A DNA stretch of 64,000 nucleotides from Crossaster papposus (GCA_037893245.1 JBAIAA010000702.1:186001-250000), one strand, 5' to 3'. Positions 19,594-29,898 are shown, counted from the first letter of the stretch. Notes: generated by a model not told the origin, from the sequence alone. Program-made: numbers and translations.

Positions 19594-21848
19594 TGGTGTT
19601 TTAGAACAAGGGAGACGTTTGTTTATTAATAATCCAATAGTCGAACATTTCTACGAAAGTTATGGGCAAAAACAATATGGGATTAAGCAATGGGAAAGAT
19701 TCGTATTAAAAAATAACACGTTATTTTTTAAAAACGACGAAGTAGAAGTACAATTATCGCGCAAAGGCAAACCTTATATACCTTTAGCATTAAGTACCAT
19801 CGAAACAAATTCTGGTGTAGATTTTATTAGAAATGAATTAGGTTTTAAAGATTATAGAGTAACAAATCCACTTAGTAAAGAACAAGAAAAACTACTTGAA
19901 GAGAATACGGAGTCTATCTCGATGCCATATCTTTCAAAAGCGGCCGACGCTGTAAGCGAAATTGTCGAAACTTTAGTCCAAGAACAAGAAACCAGTTTTA
20001 TCGAAGAACGAGAAACTGGCTTACCCATCAGAGAGATCTTGGGTTTAAACAAAGCCCTTCAAACGATGAGAGGCAGCTTAGAACTAAATTTAGCGCGCCT
20101 CAGACAAGTCGAAGATGAGATAGCTCAGACCGAAGGAGCATTAGCCGAATCAGTGAGCGACGGTTCCACGGCAGAAATGAGAGAGAAATTAGAAAACTTA
20201 AGGTTGGAAAGATCGGCTAGATTAGAAGCCGCGTCTACCAACGCAAAAAAACTCAGAAGTCAGATGAGCAGAATCAAAGAAACGATTACGAGGATGTTAG
20301 AAATCGACACGACCTTGGGAGAAAAAATTAGAACGTTGTTTAGAGAACAAGGCGTGACCATCGCGAGCATTTTGACGGCGTTTAGTTTGGCTATCGGTTT
20401 GATAGTAAAGAGCGTTTTGTCTGTCGGTGTCCCCGCGCCCGCACCCGCGCCCGCGCCCGCACCTACTCCGCCGTCTAACGCCACCAACGTAAAAGAATGG
20501 ATACAGTCGCAACTAAAACACTTGTCAAACGTGCTCGCTAATGGCCCTGTCACACCAGAACGTTTTAGGCCAACGCGTGAGTAGCGCGTTAAAAATAGTT
20601 GATACGCTGGCAAACGCTGAACTTCCACGGAAAAATTCAAGTGGAATTGTGATTTCAGCGTGTCCATAACGCGTTGATAACGGGTTCATAGCGTTCGCCA
20701 GCGCGTGAATAACGCGTTAGTAACGCGCTCGACGACTGATGAACGACTGCCCAGCGCGTGAGTAGCGCGGTCCAACGCGCGCCAGCATACGGCAACGACC
20801 ACATGATCAGTTGTACAAAAAGATGACGCGCTACTACAGTAATGGCCCTGTCACACCAGAACGTTTTAGGCCAACGTGTTGGAATTTCGGCAACACGCGG
20901 GTAAACGTTGACCAACGCTAGGCCAGCGTTCGCAACGCGCTGAGCGCGTTACCCACACGCTGGAACACGCTGTCACACGCTGAGGAAAAAAATACATTTT
21001 TCAACATACCTAAACAAATCCAGCGTTTGCCAGCGTGTGACTGCACACGCTGGCGGCGCGCAGGAAGGCTGTTACTCACGCGTCGAGCGCGCTAGGCGAT
21101 CGTTACCAACCCACTACTCTCACGCTGGCGACCCGCTGTCGTATTTTTACTATAAATCAGTGATGCGTTCCTTACACGCTGAGCGTTCCTCACACGCTAC
21201 TCACGCGCTGGCATACGCTATGAACCCGTTATCAACCTGTATGGACACGCTGAAATCACGGTTCCACTTGACTTTTTTTCTGTGAAAGTTCAGCAATTGC
21301 CAGGGTATCAACTATTTTTAACGCGCTACTCATGCATTGGCCTAAAACGTTCTGGTGTGGCAGGGCCATAACCAGCGTGTCGCAAGCGTACGCCAGCGTG
21401 TGAGTAGCGGGTTGATAACGATCGTCTAGCGTGTTCGACGCGTGAGTAACGAACCTCCAACGCGCCGCCAGCGTGTGCAGTCACACGCTGGCAAACGCTG
21501 GAAATTGTAGGTATTTAAAAAGAAACTGTTCTCCTCAGCGTGTGACAGCGTGTGAGTAACGCGCTCAGCGTGTTGCTAACGCTGGCCTAGCGTTGGTCAG
21601 CGTTTGCCAGCGTGTTGCCAAAATTACAACACGCTACTCACGCGTTGGCCTAAAATGCTCTGGTGTGACAGGGCCATAAACTAGGCTCCAAGCTGCTCGG
21701 CGCCTTGCCCGGAATTGTAGGTGGTATAGCGAGTTGGATATTTAACGTATTGAGTAAAACCGCCGGATGGTTGGGAGAACACGTGTGGGCCTTTATAGTG
21801 GGAGTCGGAACTTTAATTTTTGTTTATTTACAAAAGCGTCTTGGTTAA
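19541..21848 (+). pseudogene. Polinton coiled-coil/membrane protein interrupted by a MITE
   Basis: The first part (19541-20541) encodes a polar N-terminal domain (VEHFYESYGQKQYGIKQWER). A long coiled coil follows (about residues 175-260), then TLFREQGVTIASILTAFSLA, a membrane segment, and a Pro-Ala repeat (20439-20462). The frame is broken by the element at 20542-21676 and resumes at 21677-21848 with a second glycine-rich hydrophobic segment and a basic end (stop TAA 21846-21848). The target duplication TAA keeps the two coding parts in the same phase. The role is probably virion-associated; the family function is unknown. Confidence 0.7.
20542..21676. mobile_element. PIF/Harbinger-type MITE complex with TAA target duplication
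   Basis: The outer termini are TGGCCCTGTCACACCAGA (20542) and its complement ending at 21676, with TAA directly outside both (20539-20541 and 21677-21679). A second pair of termini lies inside at 20843 and 21368, also flanked by TAA. The arms are interleaved: 20542-20720 pairs with 21190-21368, and 20843-21080 pairs with 21440-21676. No transposase is present. ACGCTGGC/GCGTGAGTAGCG-type motifs recur throughout. Confidence 0.8.
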
Positions 21849-21853
21849 AAGTA

Positions 21854-21908
21854 AAAAAAAAAGCCTTCTGTTAGTTACATCGAGCTAACAGAAGGTTTTT
21901 TTTTTTTT
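21854..21908. terminator. Strong hairpin with A-tract and T-tract between convergent genes
   Basis: An 11-bp perfect stem CCTTCTGTTAG/CTAACAGAAGG (21864-21874 with 21885-21895) has a 10-nt loop. It is flanked by an A run on the left and a T run on the right, giving a bidirectional terminator-like shape. It sits exactly between the end of the plus-strand coiled-coil gene (21848) and the end of the minus-strand gene (21907). Confidence 0.5.
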
Positions 21909-23199
21909 ACCACAAGTCTAAAAGCAGGTATCCTATACCTGCTATGGCTAAAGTACCGACAATCAGCGAAGTTTTTTCATATTCGTGAGGATCTCTCTGA
22001 ACGTTTTCTTCAGACTCGATCGTGGGTGGCGGTGGTGGTGGTGGTGGTGGTGGTGGGTCAACGACTGCGAGAGTTGGCGCGGGAGTAGGGAAGGGTGGTG
22101 GGTCAACGACCGCGGTCGTTGGCGTGAGCGCGGGTGGGTCGACCGCGAGAGTTGGTGTTGGTGGTATTTTTGAGTTTATCTTCGAGTTTAATCCCAACGC
22201 CAACTCAGCGGTCGCAATCTGTATATTGTTGTTATATCCTTCGTGGGTTCCGACCCTCAATTGCATGTTCGAAGGCACGAGATATAATCCTTTCGCCAAC
22301 ACAAAGTTTAACGAACTCCTGGCGTATTGCAGCGAATCTTGAAATTGGGTTATAGATTCTTCTAGATCGGTCGGAGACGATATCAAGTCTTCGATGATAT
22401 TAACAAACTGAGCTTGAGCGTCGAGCCCCGTGCCTAGAGTTAAAATACTAGTTTTTGTTTGCGCTTGAGCCCCCAGCAGCGCGTAAACATACGCTCCGAC
22501 AGATTCGTTAATTTTTTCTATAGCAACATCCGTCAAAAAGGACTCGCGGATTATAAAACGTTTCCACGCCGAGCCAACGGCGTCGTCTTGCGTTATATTA
22601 GTCACCGTTTGAGAGCTGTAACGTCCAGATCCTCCTGGAGGATCTGAGGGGCCAAACCCCATTTTAGTTCCTCCCGCGTATTTACCGTAACCAATACCCA
22701 AGTCAGTGGTATCGTAATCTCCCAAAGGTTTACCCCAAGCATAAGCCTGACCCAATCCGCCGGAATAATGATCTACCGTCTGTATCCAAGTGTTTTTAGG
22801 ATTTGCGGAGTAAAATCTACACGCGTCTATATAAGACCCGCGATCTATGTTGTTGTCTACGGCATTAAGTATAGTATCGTTCGGAGTGGGACATTTGAGA
22901 AACGACATTACTTTTCTAACGGTAAAATAAACGTGAAATCTGTATACGGCGCTCGTCAGAGGATCGATCGAATTAATAAGATCCCACCCCAAACCCACTC
23001 CGGTGGTACTACACCAAATGGCAAAATTAAGTTGATTTTGATAAAACAGCAACGGATCAGATTCCCATCTGTTTATTACCTCGTCCGTTTTAACGACGGG
23101 TAACTTATAATCGGTGAGTAAATCTGGAAAAGTAGCTGTAAAAGAACTGCGGTCGACCGCGTTCACTACAATCTCTAGGCTCTTAAAATTTAAGTCCAT
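21907..23199 (-). CDS. Conserved large Polinton late protein with proline-rich stalk and C-terminal membrane anchor
   Basis: This is an intact 430-residue ORF whose start follows ATCTATAAAA. The N-terminal two thirds form a soluble domain with blocks QNQLNFAIWCSTTG, SAVYRFHVYFTVRKVMSFL and RFIIRESFLTDVAIEKIN. Then comes a low-complexity Pro/Thr/Val region with DPP repeats and a polyproline run (encoded by GGT repeats on plus, 22022-22060). It ends with a hydrophobic C-terminal segment (IVGTLAIAGIGYLLLDLW). The layout of globular head, flexible stalk and tail anchor suggests a surface or internal-membrane virion protein. No enzyme motif was found. Confidence 0.65.
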   Translation of the reverse strand: MDLNFKSLEIVVNAVDRSSFTATFPDLLTDYKLPVVKTDEVINRWESDPLLFYQNQLNFAIWCSTTGVGLGWDLINSIDPLTSAVYRFHVYFTVRKVMSFLKCPTPNDTILNAVDNNIDRGSYIDACRFYSANPKNTWIQTVDHYSGGLGQAYAWGKPLGDYDTTDLGIGYGKYAGGTKMGFGPSDPPGGSGRYSSQTVTNITQDDAVGSAWKRFIIRESFLTDVAIEKINESVGAYVYALLGAQAQTKTSILTLGTGLDAQAQFVNIIEDLISSPTDLEESITQFQDSLQYARSSLNFVLAKGLYLVPSNMQLRVGTHEGYNNNIQIATAELALGLNSKINSKIPPTPTLAVDPPALTPTTAVVDPPPFPTPAPTLAVVDPPPPPPPPPPPTIESEENVQRDPHEYEKTSLIVGTLAIAGIGYLLLDLW

Positions 23200-23235
23200 T
23201 TTTATAGATATTTTTTATATTACTTCTTTTTAAAT

Positions 23236-23621
23236 ATGGCTGGCTTCGCTATGATGATCGGGGGCGCTATAGTTAACGCTTTAGCTTTCAAGACGAAGAG
23301 CGCAAGAGACACGACTTGGCGTTAGAAAAACTGACGACGGCAAAAAACAATTGGGAAAGAGCGAGGACAAAGTATCTCGATTGGCTAAACGATCGACTCA
23401 AAAAACAAGCGAAGGCTCAAAGGACTTTTGAAAGTATAGACGAGGCTCTTAGGGAATACAACTCGGTTACTCGCTCAGACGCACAAGTACCCATTTATCT
23501 GCAGCATGAGCCCACTCTAGCTGATTTTTACGCACCGAGCGAAGATCAAAAGACCGGCGAGTTGGCGTTTGTTTTGGGAGGAACTGCGTTGGTAGGTTTT
23601 TTAGTTTATAAGTTTGTTTAG
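23236..23621 (+). pseudogene. Small Polinton protein, frameshifted
   Basis: The ATG at 23236 after TTTTTAAAT starts MAGFAMMIGGAIVNALAF, a glycine-rich hydrophobic N-terminus. That frame stops at about 23323. The adjacent frame carries the rest to 23621: a charged coiled-coil region (ERARTKYLDWLNDRLKKQ), PTLADFYAPSEDQK, and a C-terminal hydrophobic anchor (FVLGGTALVGFLVYKFV). A short deletion near 23290-23320 would account for the break. It lies 9 bp before the integrase start, in the same orientation, and is probably co-transcribed. Function is unknown. Confidence 0.55.
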
Positions 23622-23630
23622 TTAAATAAA

Positions 23631-24626
23631 ATGGAAACAAAGTTTAAAAAAGTGTATTACAGCCCCGCCGGTTATTGGAAGGGTGAAGGCGCGGTTGTAA
23701 AATTAGCTAAAAAAACGGGCGCGTCCAAAAAAGAAACTAGAAATTGGTTAAGAAAACAAGCGTTGTGGCAAATTTATTTACCGTCTCCCTCGTATATACC
23801 CCGGCCTACGAGTTTGAACAAGTCCATGGCTGTGCCAAACGAAATGCACCAGATAGACTTGTTATTTTTACCTTATGATAAAGTCGGTAAAAAAGAATAC
23901 AAGTACGCGATGACGGTCGTGGACGTAGCCACGCGTTTTAAAGAGGCCGAACCTTTGACCAACAAGACGAGTACCCAAGTGGCAGACGCTTTAGCCCGAG
24001 TTTACGCTAGGTCGCCTTTGACTTGGCCCAAGCTGTTAAAAGTAGACGCGGGTAAAGAATTTCACGGTGCTTTTAAAAAGCAACTGGAAGAGAAAAAAGT
24101 CGCGATACAAGTGGGAGAACCGGGGAACCACAGAGCGCAGGCAGTGGTCGAAAGATTTAACAGGACTTTGGCAGAGAGATTGTTTGGCCATCAATACGCC
24201 AGAGAAATCCTTAATCCGACGGAGAGATCGCGACTCTGGGTTAAAAGATTACCCGACGTGATTAAGGCGTTAAACGACGAAACCACTAGATTGATAACGA
24301 CGGAAGATTACGAGCCACTAACTCCTAAGCTTGCCATGCAAGAAACGCAAGTTCGCCAAATGAGTTCTTCTCCAGGTGTAGAAAAAGAGTTGGTGAGAAA
24401 AGGCGATATTTTTAGATATCTTTACGCACCTGGTGAGTTAGAGGGAGGAGAACGCAGGCGAGCGACCGATCCTATTTGGAGTCTCGAGGTTTTTGGGTTG
24501 GATCGCGCGATCAAAGTAGACAACCAGCCCACTCTTTATTATCTCAAGAAAGGTCCCAATCGAAGTTTCGTTAGTCAAGAGCTTCAGGTTGTGCCTCCGG
24601 ACACCGAGTTACCTCCAAGCCTATAG
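23631..24626 (+). CDS. Polinton integrase (rve, DDE)
   Basis: This intact 331-residue retroviral-type integrase has the core catalytic triad Asp76 (HQIDLLFLP), Asp139 (LLKVDAGKEFHG) and Glu174 (AVVERFNRTL). The N-terminal part (to about 45) is a basic helical region. The C-terminal region after about residue 265 (DPIWSLEVFGL..PTLYYLKKG) is a small beta domain like the chromo/SH3-type tails of this family. It inserts the linear element ends into host DNA, giving short target duplications. The start follows GTTAAATAAA. Its last 43 bp overlap the 3' end of the convergent polymerase gene. It is one of the few undamaged genes in this copy. Confidence 0.9.
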   Translation: METKFKKVYYSPAGYWKGEGAVVKLAKKTGASKKETRNWLRKQALWQIYLPSPSYIPRPTSLNKSMAVPNEMHQIDLLFLPYDKVGKKEYKYAMTVVDVATRFKEAEPLTNKTSTQVADALARVYARSPLTWPKLLKVDAGKEFHGAFKKQLEEKKVAIQVGEPGNHRAQAVVERFNRTLAERLFGHQYAREILNPTERSRLWVKRLPDVIKALNDETTRLITTEDYEPLTPKLAMQETQVRQMSSSPGVEKELVRKGDIFRYLYAPGELEGGERRRATDPIWSLEVFGLDRAIKVDNQPTLYYLKKGPNRSFVSQELQVVPPDTELPPSL

Positions 24627-27600
24627 TGGCCAAAAGCTAGAGTAGACGTTCCGTTCGGGAGTATATACCGCTTTGTGTCCAGAGGACTCAACGACAGTTT
24701 GTTTTGAGTTATGGTGTGCAAGACGTGATTGTTTGATCTGATGTACGTCATCGTGTCTAGCTGAGATTCTTTTTTTTTGAGACAGTCGAGATAACGCTCG
24801 TGACTTAATTTTTTGTCGGTGACTGCTTTGGTGACCCCTTTGGCTTTTTTAAGGTTAGAGTCAGAGGTTAAAATCGAGTACATCTTTGGTCTTAAGCAAA
24901 CACATTCGCTGACTGGTTTTCCACCAAACTCGTCTTTAAATTTACCGATGACTTTTTTGTTTTTAGAGTCATAGATCTCGTGACTCTGATCGTAGTTTGA
25001 CAGGTCATACAAGTCTTTGTCTTTTTGTATATCTTCATAAACATCATCCGTCTCAACGCTCAAGAGTAGACTGTCCGTATCGGTATAAAGTAACCCTACT
25101 CGGTCTCTATAGGTCTCTTTGAGGTGGTTATAATAAAAGTCGTACATGAGAGTTTTTGAGAGGTCTAAAATACTCACTCCCGCATAAATAGGTTTGTTTA
25201 ATAGCGTCTTGGTCTTATACATTTCGATAAACGATAGATTGCAATCGGTAAAAATCGTCGTGTGTTTATAGCTCGGTTTACGCACCAACTTTTGATATTT
25301 AGAAAATTGGTCGTCTCTGAGCAAAAACGCGTCCGTTCTATTTCTCACGTTTTCCATCGTCTTTCCAAAAACGCTGTTGTTCATGAGCTTAAAAAAGTCC
25401 TTTTCAAAGTCGGACGTTGCTTTAGCTCTTAGTCGAGTGTTTTTGTCTATGTAATCTTTCATCCAAGGCGCTTGCTTAAATTTTAATACGCGATGTACTT
25501 TTTTGAGTTGCATACCAAGATTTAGATACTGTTGTAACGATCTATAGTGCAAGACATATTTACGTCTGTTGTATAGAGTGGCTATTAATTTAGATTCGTT
25601 GTTCTCGACTGCGGTTAACCCCAGTTGATACTCAGATAACCACTCTTTGGGTACTTTGATATTTTCGGGTGCTAGCGGAAAATCATTGTGCCAATCGTGC
25701 AAAGCGTTGGGGTAATCTAAGTCTACCTCCAACAGACACCCTACGTCGGACGTTTCTGAGATTGACATAATGCTTTCCGTCGTGAAGTATTTGGGTTTTA
25801 CCCATTTAAAATCGGCGTAAGGTAAATACTGACTCATGGCCCAACCGTATAAATTGTTGGCGTCGAGATACATGATATAAGTCGATGACTCGTCTGGATT
25901 GTAATCGGGTAGATATTTATTGTTTGCTTTGTAGTACCTAGAACTACCCACGCTCGAGAGTCCTCCTCTTTTTGCTTTTTCAAAAAACAGGTGCTTGTCT
26001 ACATCGGTCAATAACTCGAGCTCGACTCCCGAGTGTTTTAATAGCGCGTCCCACGATAACCCAGGAGAGGTATAATAGTTAGCGGGATCTAACTTATAGT
26101 TCTTTTTACACATTTTTCTAAAATTTTCAAACACACCTGCCAAAAGTAACACGTCGGTGGTCACGTATAAGTCGTGATATTCACCCAAGTTTTTGACGTT
26201 AAATTCGTTCCACACTTGTTGAGCCTTAGAATAATCGTCTTGCGAGATATTAGAGTCTTTGAGGCTGCTATAAAAGTTGTCGATGCTTGGTAAGCTCTTC
26301 TCTTCAAACTTATCAAACGAGTCCATATACTCATACGGGTAAACACCTTTTTGTAAGAGTAGGTCGACATTTTGGTATTTATAGCGTTCTTTGAGTAGAG
26401 TAAACGCCTCCTTTGGGCACGCGTTGACTAGTCTATCCAACGACGTTGCCATAAATTTAAACGAGTCTATAAATCTCAGATTACCGATCGAAAACGAAAT
26501 GTATTTTTCCGAGTTGCTGGGAATAAAATCGATTTTTTCTTTAATCTTAGACAAACCTTGCATGATTAAATGAGCGTCGTAATTTTGTAAATTGTGAAAG
26601 ATGACGGGTATTGTGGTTTTCTTGGGCACCACCTGCAGTTTTAGATTGCAAAAAGCGTGCGCGGCTCCTCTGTATTTACCACTGACCTCTACACCTGGAC
26701 GGATCATTGTCCATATTCTGCTGTGCTAACACTTGAAGTCGGCGCGAACTGGAAGTGCAACATGGCGGACCCGAGACGTCACTGCTGTGAGCCAATGAAA
26801 TGTCCAGGTGTAGAGGTCAGTGGATTTATTCTGTACATTTTGTATTTTTAAACATTACGTAATACGTATCGTACCAACACCTGGACATTTCATTGGCTCA
26901 CAGAGTCACGTCGTGGGTCCGCCATGTTGCACTTCTCCGCATGCCGACTTTAAAATGAAACAATGATGATCTGTCCATGTATAGAGGTCAGTGGTATTTA
27001 CCCGTGATGTGACAGTGATCTCTCACCTTTCTAAATTTGTTGATCTGTTTTTTACACTCGATACACTTTGACTCTTTAAATCCTTTTTTGTTTACGTAAC
27101 AATATTCTTCTTTTTCTTCGTCAGTGTGAGGTTCTTTCGGAAGTGGGCACTGACAGTTTGAAGAGTGGTTGGGGTATATTGACTTCTCGCAAATCCAACA
27201 CGTATTTGCGTTTTGGTGGTCGATGTTGTCTCTTGTGGTAAAGTCTATGGGTTTGGGGTGTTTAAAAACTTGATTACATTTGTATCTTAAACGCAACGTC
27301 GAGTCTAAGAACTTGGTCACGGCATCTGTTCCTCTGTAGGTCTCTTGAAATTTAACTTTACCGTCACACCTTAAAGCGATCAACGAATAACCGCAAGCTT
27401 TGTGAACTTGAGTCTCCTGCGTGTTTGCCTCTTGAGGCTTTAATTTTTTTAATACTGATTCAAAGTCGGCGTAAATGACAAACGGCGCGTCTTGCGCAAA
27501 CCTTTGATTTTTAAATTTTAATATCGGAGGGTCGTCGTTAAAACCTTTTGGAAAGACGACCTTAGATGGTGGCTTATCTGTCCCCTCGCAATCTTGCGTA

Positions 27601-28412
27601 TGCCTGTCCAACTTGTCTCGTGTGTTGTAGTGCGCCAAACATCTGAAACAGACGTATGTTTTATGCTGGTGTTTCGTTTGGTTAAAAAATATTCTATATA
27701 TATGTTTTATCCAACAATAGTGATTTGTGTCGTCTGAAGAAAACAACAACAGATGTATGACTGCGGGGTCGTTGGCGTTTTTAGATAAATATAACGGTCG
27801 TACTTCTTTAGACTCTTCGTACGCAAACACATTTATACTCAGATTGTTTTGTCTCTCTATCTTTTCTATTTGATTGATTCGAACGGGAAAGTCTACGTCT
27901 TTAAAATTTAATCCATCGTTTTTATCGTAAATTGACGGCCTGTCTTCGTGGATTTTAAAATCGGGTTTGTCTTTTACTCGTTGTTTTATTTTGTCGGTAT
28001 ACTTGCCGAGAGCGGCTCTCAAACACCACCGAAAACATTCGTTGTCTTTGTTTCTGACGTTAATAAAAGCCTTTTTGTTTACTAAAAACTGCGGTAATTT
28101 TATATAAGAACTGCCGCTCATAGGTCTATAACGATCTATGTTAATATAAAACGCTAATATTTTAACGAGGTTCCAACCCGATCCTTGAGTGGTATTTTTG
28201 GCGTGTTGTTCTTTTATTTTAAAGATTTGATCTTTTACTGTTTGTTTTATCTGACTCTCGTTTAAATATTTATTCTCCTCTATTCTAATGGCGTCGATAT
28301 AGTCTCGACGTAGGCTCCGCTCTGGTACCGTGATATTATTTCGCTCTACATATTTTTGCAAGGTTGATTTAGACCAACGTCCGTATCCTATTGATGTTGG
28401 TTTCTTCATCAT
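24584..28412 (-). pseudogene. Protein-primed family B DNA polymerase (PolB), split by a MITE
   Basis: The N-terminal part (27002-28412) starts at ATGATG after TATATATAAATC. It contains NVRNKDNECFRWCLRAAL, a Cys/His finger-like YVCFRCLAHYNTRDKLDRH, and exonuclease motif I YADFES. The C-terminal part (24584-26671) carries exonuclease II HNLQNYDAHLI, polymerase motif A YLDANNLYG, motif B LMNNSVFGKT and motif C YTDTDS. This set is characteristic of protein-primed PolB, which replicates linear DNA from terminal-protein-capped ends. The gene is cut at 26680-26993 by a MITE; the 8-bp target duplication leaves both parts in the same phase. Outside the insertion I see no stops. Its stop overlaps the integrase end. 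Confidence 0.92.
26680..26993. mobile_element. hAT-type MITE in PolB with 8-bp target duplication
   Basis: GTATTTAC flanks both sides (26672-26679 and 26994-27001). The termini are CACTGACCTCTACACCTGGA (26680) and an inverse ending at 26993. A further inverse terminus at 26802-26822 and an inner arm near 26879 suggest that the 314-bp unit is itself compound. It is non-coding. Confidence 0.8.
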
Positions 28413-28518
28413 GATTTATATATAAGTATTATAATTTTTTTTTTTATTTCATTTTTATTGAGAGTAAACCAAGATAAACAAAATCTCTTTTTTTAGGTTT
28501 ACACAAGAGTTTTTTAAT

Positions 28519-28651
28519 TTAACTCATAGAGGGCGCTGTTTTTTAAGATTCTCGCAAGATAAATAAAACTAGTTTTTTTGTGAGTTTTGTTTTGTTAGAC
28601 AAAATTGAGTTTTTTAAGATTTGGTTTACATACGGCACATTCCCTACTACT
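28519..28651 (-). repeat. Polinton right terminal inverted repeat
   Basis: On the minus strand it starts AGTAGTAGGGAATGTG and matches the left terminus, apart from an extra stretch of about 50 bp (about 28562-28612). ACAGA follows at 28652-28656. Confidence 0.75.
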
Positions 28652-28656
28652 ACAGA

Positions 28657-29158
28657 GATTGGCCAGGGGCAACAACAGTGAAAATACTGTGGTCCGCGGA
28701 CCTGTTGCCCCACATCAAAGCTCTCCAATTATATGCATATATAAATATTTAAAAAGGGACAAACATAAACTAAACAAATGTTGAAACACCCCCACAAACA
28801 AACAAACATTTCTATTTACGTATTACACTAACGTCTGTCATTTTAAACAGTTATATACAAAATAAATCAATTTATGACCGTGCTTATTACAGCTTTTCAG
28901 TCAACAATAATTATGTATGCATATACTATAAGGCTAAAACCAATGTAAACACACAAGGTTTCAAATTGGCAAAAATTGAATAATTATAGTTCCTGCACCT
29001 AGTACTGGCATGAGTTTTTTAAATTACTAAAAAGTATAAAAAGTTTAAAGTATATAATTTTTTTAATATCTAGACAGTTAAAATGTTTTTGTGCTTTGTG
29101 ACTTCAATTTAAGGCTTTGAATGGTTGAGATAGACAATGTGAAGTAATTGCTTGAATC
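28657..29158. other. Non-coding flank of the Polinton
   Basis: A small inverted pair of GGGCAACAACAG/CCTGTTGCCC type lies at about 28666-28710. The rest is AT-rich with nothing recognised. Confidence 0.35.
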
Positions 29159-29482
29159 ATCATGAATGTGTGGATTTGGGTGGTTGTATTTTATAGTAAA
29201 TGTCGTTTAACTGACCTGTCCAAAGTTTTACAATCATGAATGCTGAGAAAGGTAAGAAAAACGGCGTTTCTTTTTAACCGGTGTTTCTTTTTAACCGGTG
29301 TCAGGCAGTGGTTCTTATGTTGTTCTTGTTTTTTTCGCGATCGCCAGATTTTTTTTATATAAAATTCAATTTTCGATTGCTGGATGCCTACAATCATTAT
29401 TTACTTTCAAATAAGTAAGATATTTTCTAATAATTTGGTAAACATTTTCAATATCTGCAAATGGTGTCTTCTATCTTTAACT
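29159..29482. mobile_element. GGTAGGATACACC-family MITE, diverged copy
   Basis: Shares AATTGCTTGAAT.ATCATGAATG, CAGGCAGTGGTTCTTATGTT and CTACAATCATTATTTACTTT with the copies at 41520-41857 and 46304-46683. Confidence 0.55.
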
Positions 29483-29680
29483 CTTGAACAGAAATGGTCA
29501 CGAGAAGAGCAAGGGGTAATGGGCAGTGTGCGTGAACGAAAAAGGGCGCTTTTTGCCATTCATTCGAGAAAATGACGTCTACAAAAACTTGATTGAAATT
29601 TTGTAGACACTTCCGGTCTCCATGTAAAATAATGGACACGTCTGGGAACACGGAGGGGAATTTGACATCACAAGGCATCA

Positions 29681-29898
29681 GGACTTGCGACTGGACTTCC
29701 ACAAGTCCAGTCGCAAGTCTAGCCACAAGTCCAGTCACAAGTTCTTTCATAAAGCCAGTCCAAGTAACTGGTTAAACAATGACAAAGGAATGCTTTTGTA
29801 TAACAGTTAATTTAAATAGCTAGCGACTTGACTTGAGACTGATGGACTTGTGATGGATTTGCAGGGACTTGCAGAAAACTCGAATACAACTCTGCAAG
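29681..29898. mobile_element. CAAGTCC-family MITE, copy 1
   Basis: Repeated CACAAGTCC/GGACTTGTG motifs in both orientations and a terminal CTCGAATACAACTCTGC are shared with copies at 30604, 44336 and 50128. Confidence 0.55.

Larger units (their letters stand above)
9686..28651. mobile_element. Polinton/Maverick (adintovirus-like) element, degraded, about 19 kb
   Basis: The boundaries come from inverted termini starting AGTAGTAGGGAATG (9686) and ending with the complement (28651). ACAGA lies directly outside on both sides (9681-9685 and 28652-28656); this is one base short of the usual 6-bp Polinton duplication. Between them lie the family hallmarks: rve integrase, protein-primed PolB, FtsK/HerA-like packaging ATPase and major capsid gene, plus several late genes. 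No adenovirus-type cysteine protease is recognisable. Length and gene content fit the 15-20 kb family. Secondary insertions (LINE, two MITEs) and point lesions make this copy non-functional. Confidence 0.9.

Noticed and set aside
21854-21908. Bacterial rho-independent terminator indicating prokaryotic DNA
   Set aside because: The flanking genes are Polinton genes with eukaryotic relatives, and the surroundings are animal DNA; only the shape is similar.
22022-22342. Gly-rich plus-strand ORF
   Set aside because: Shadow of the polyproline-coding stretch in the minus-strand late gene.
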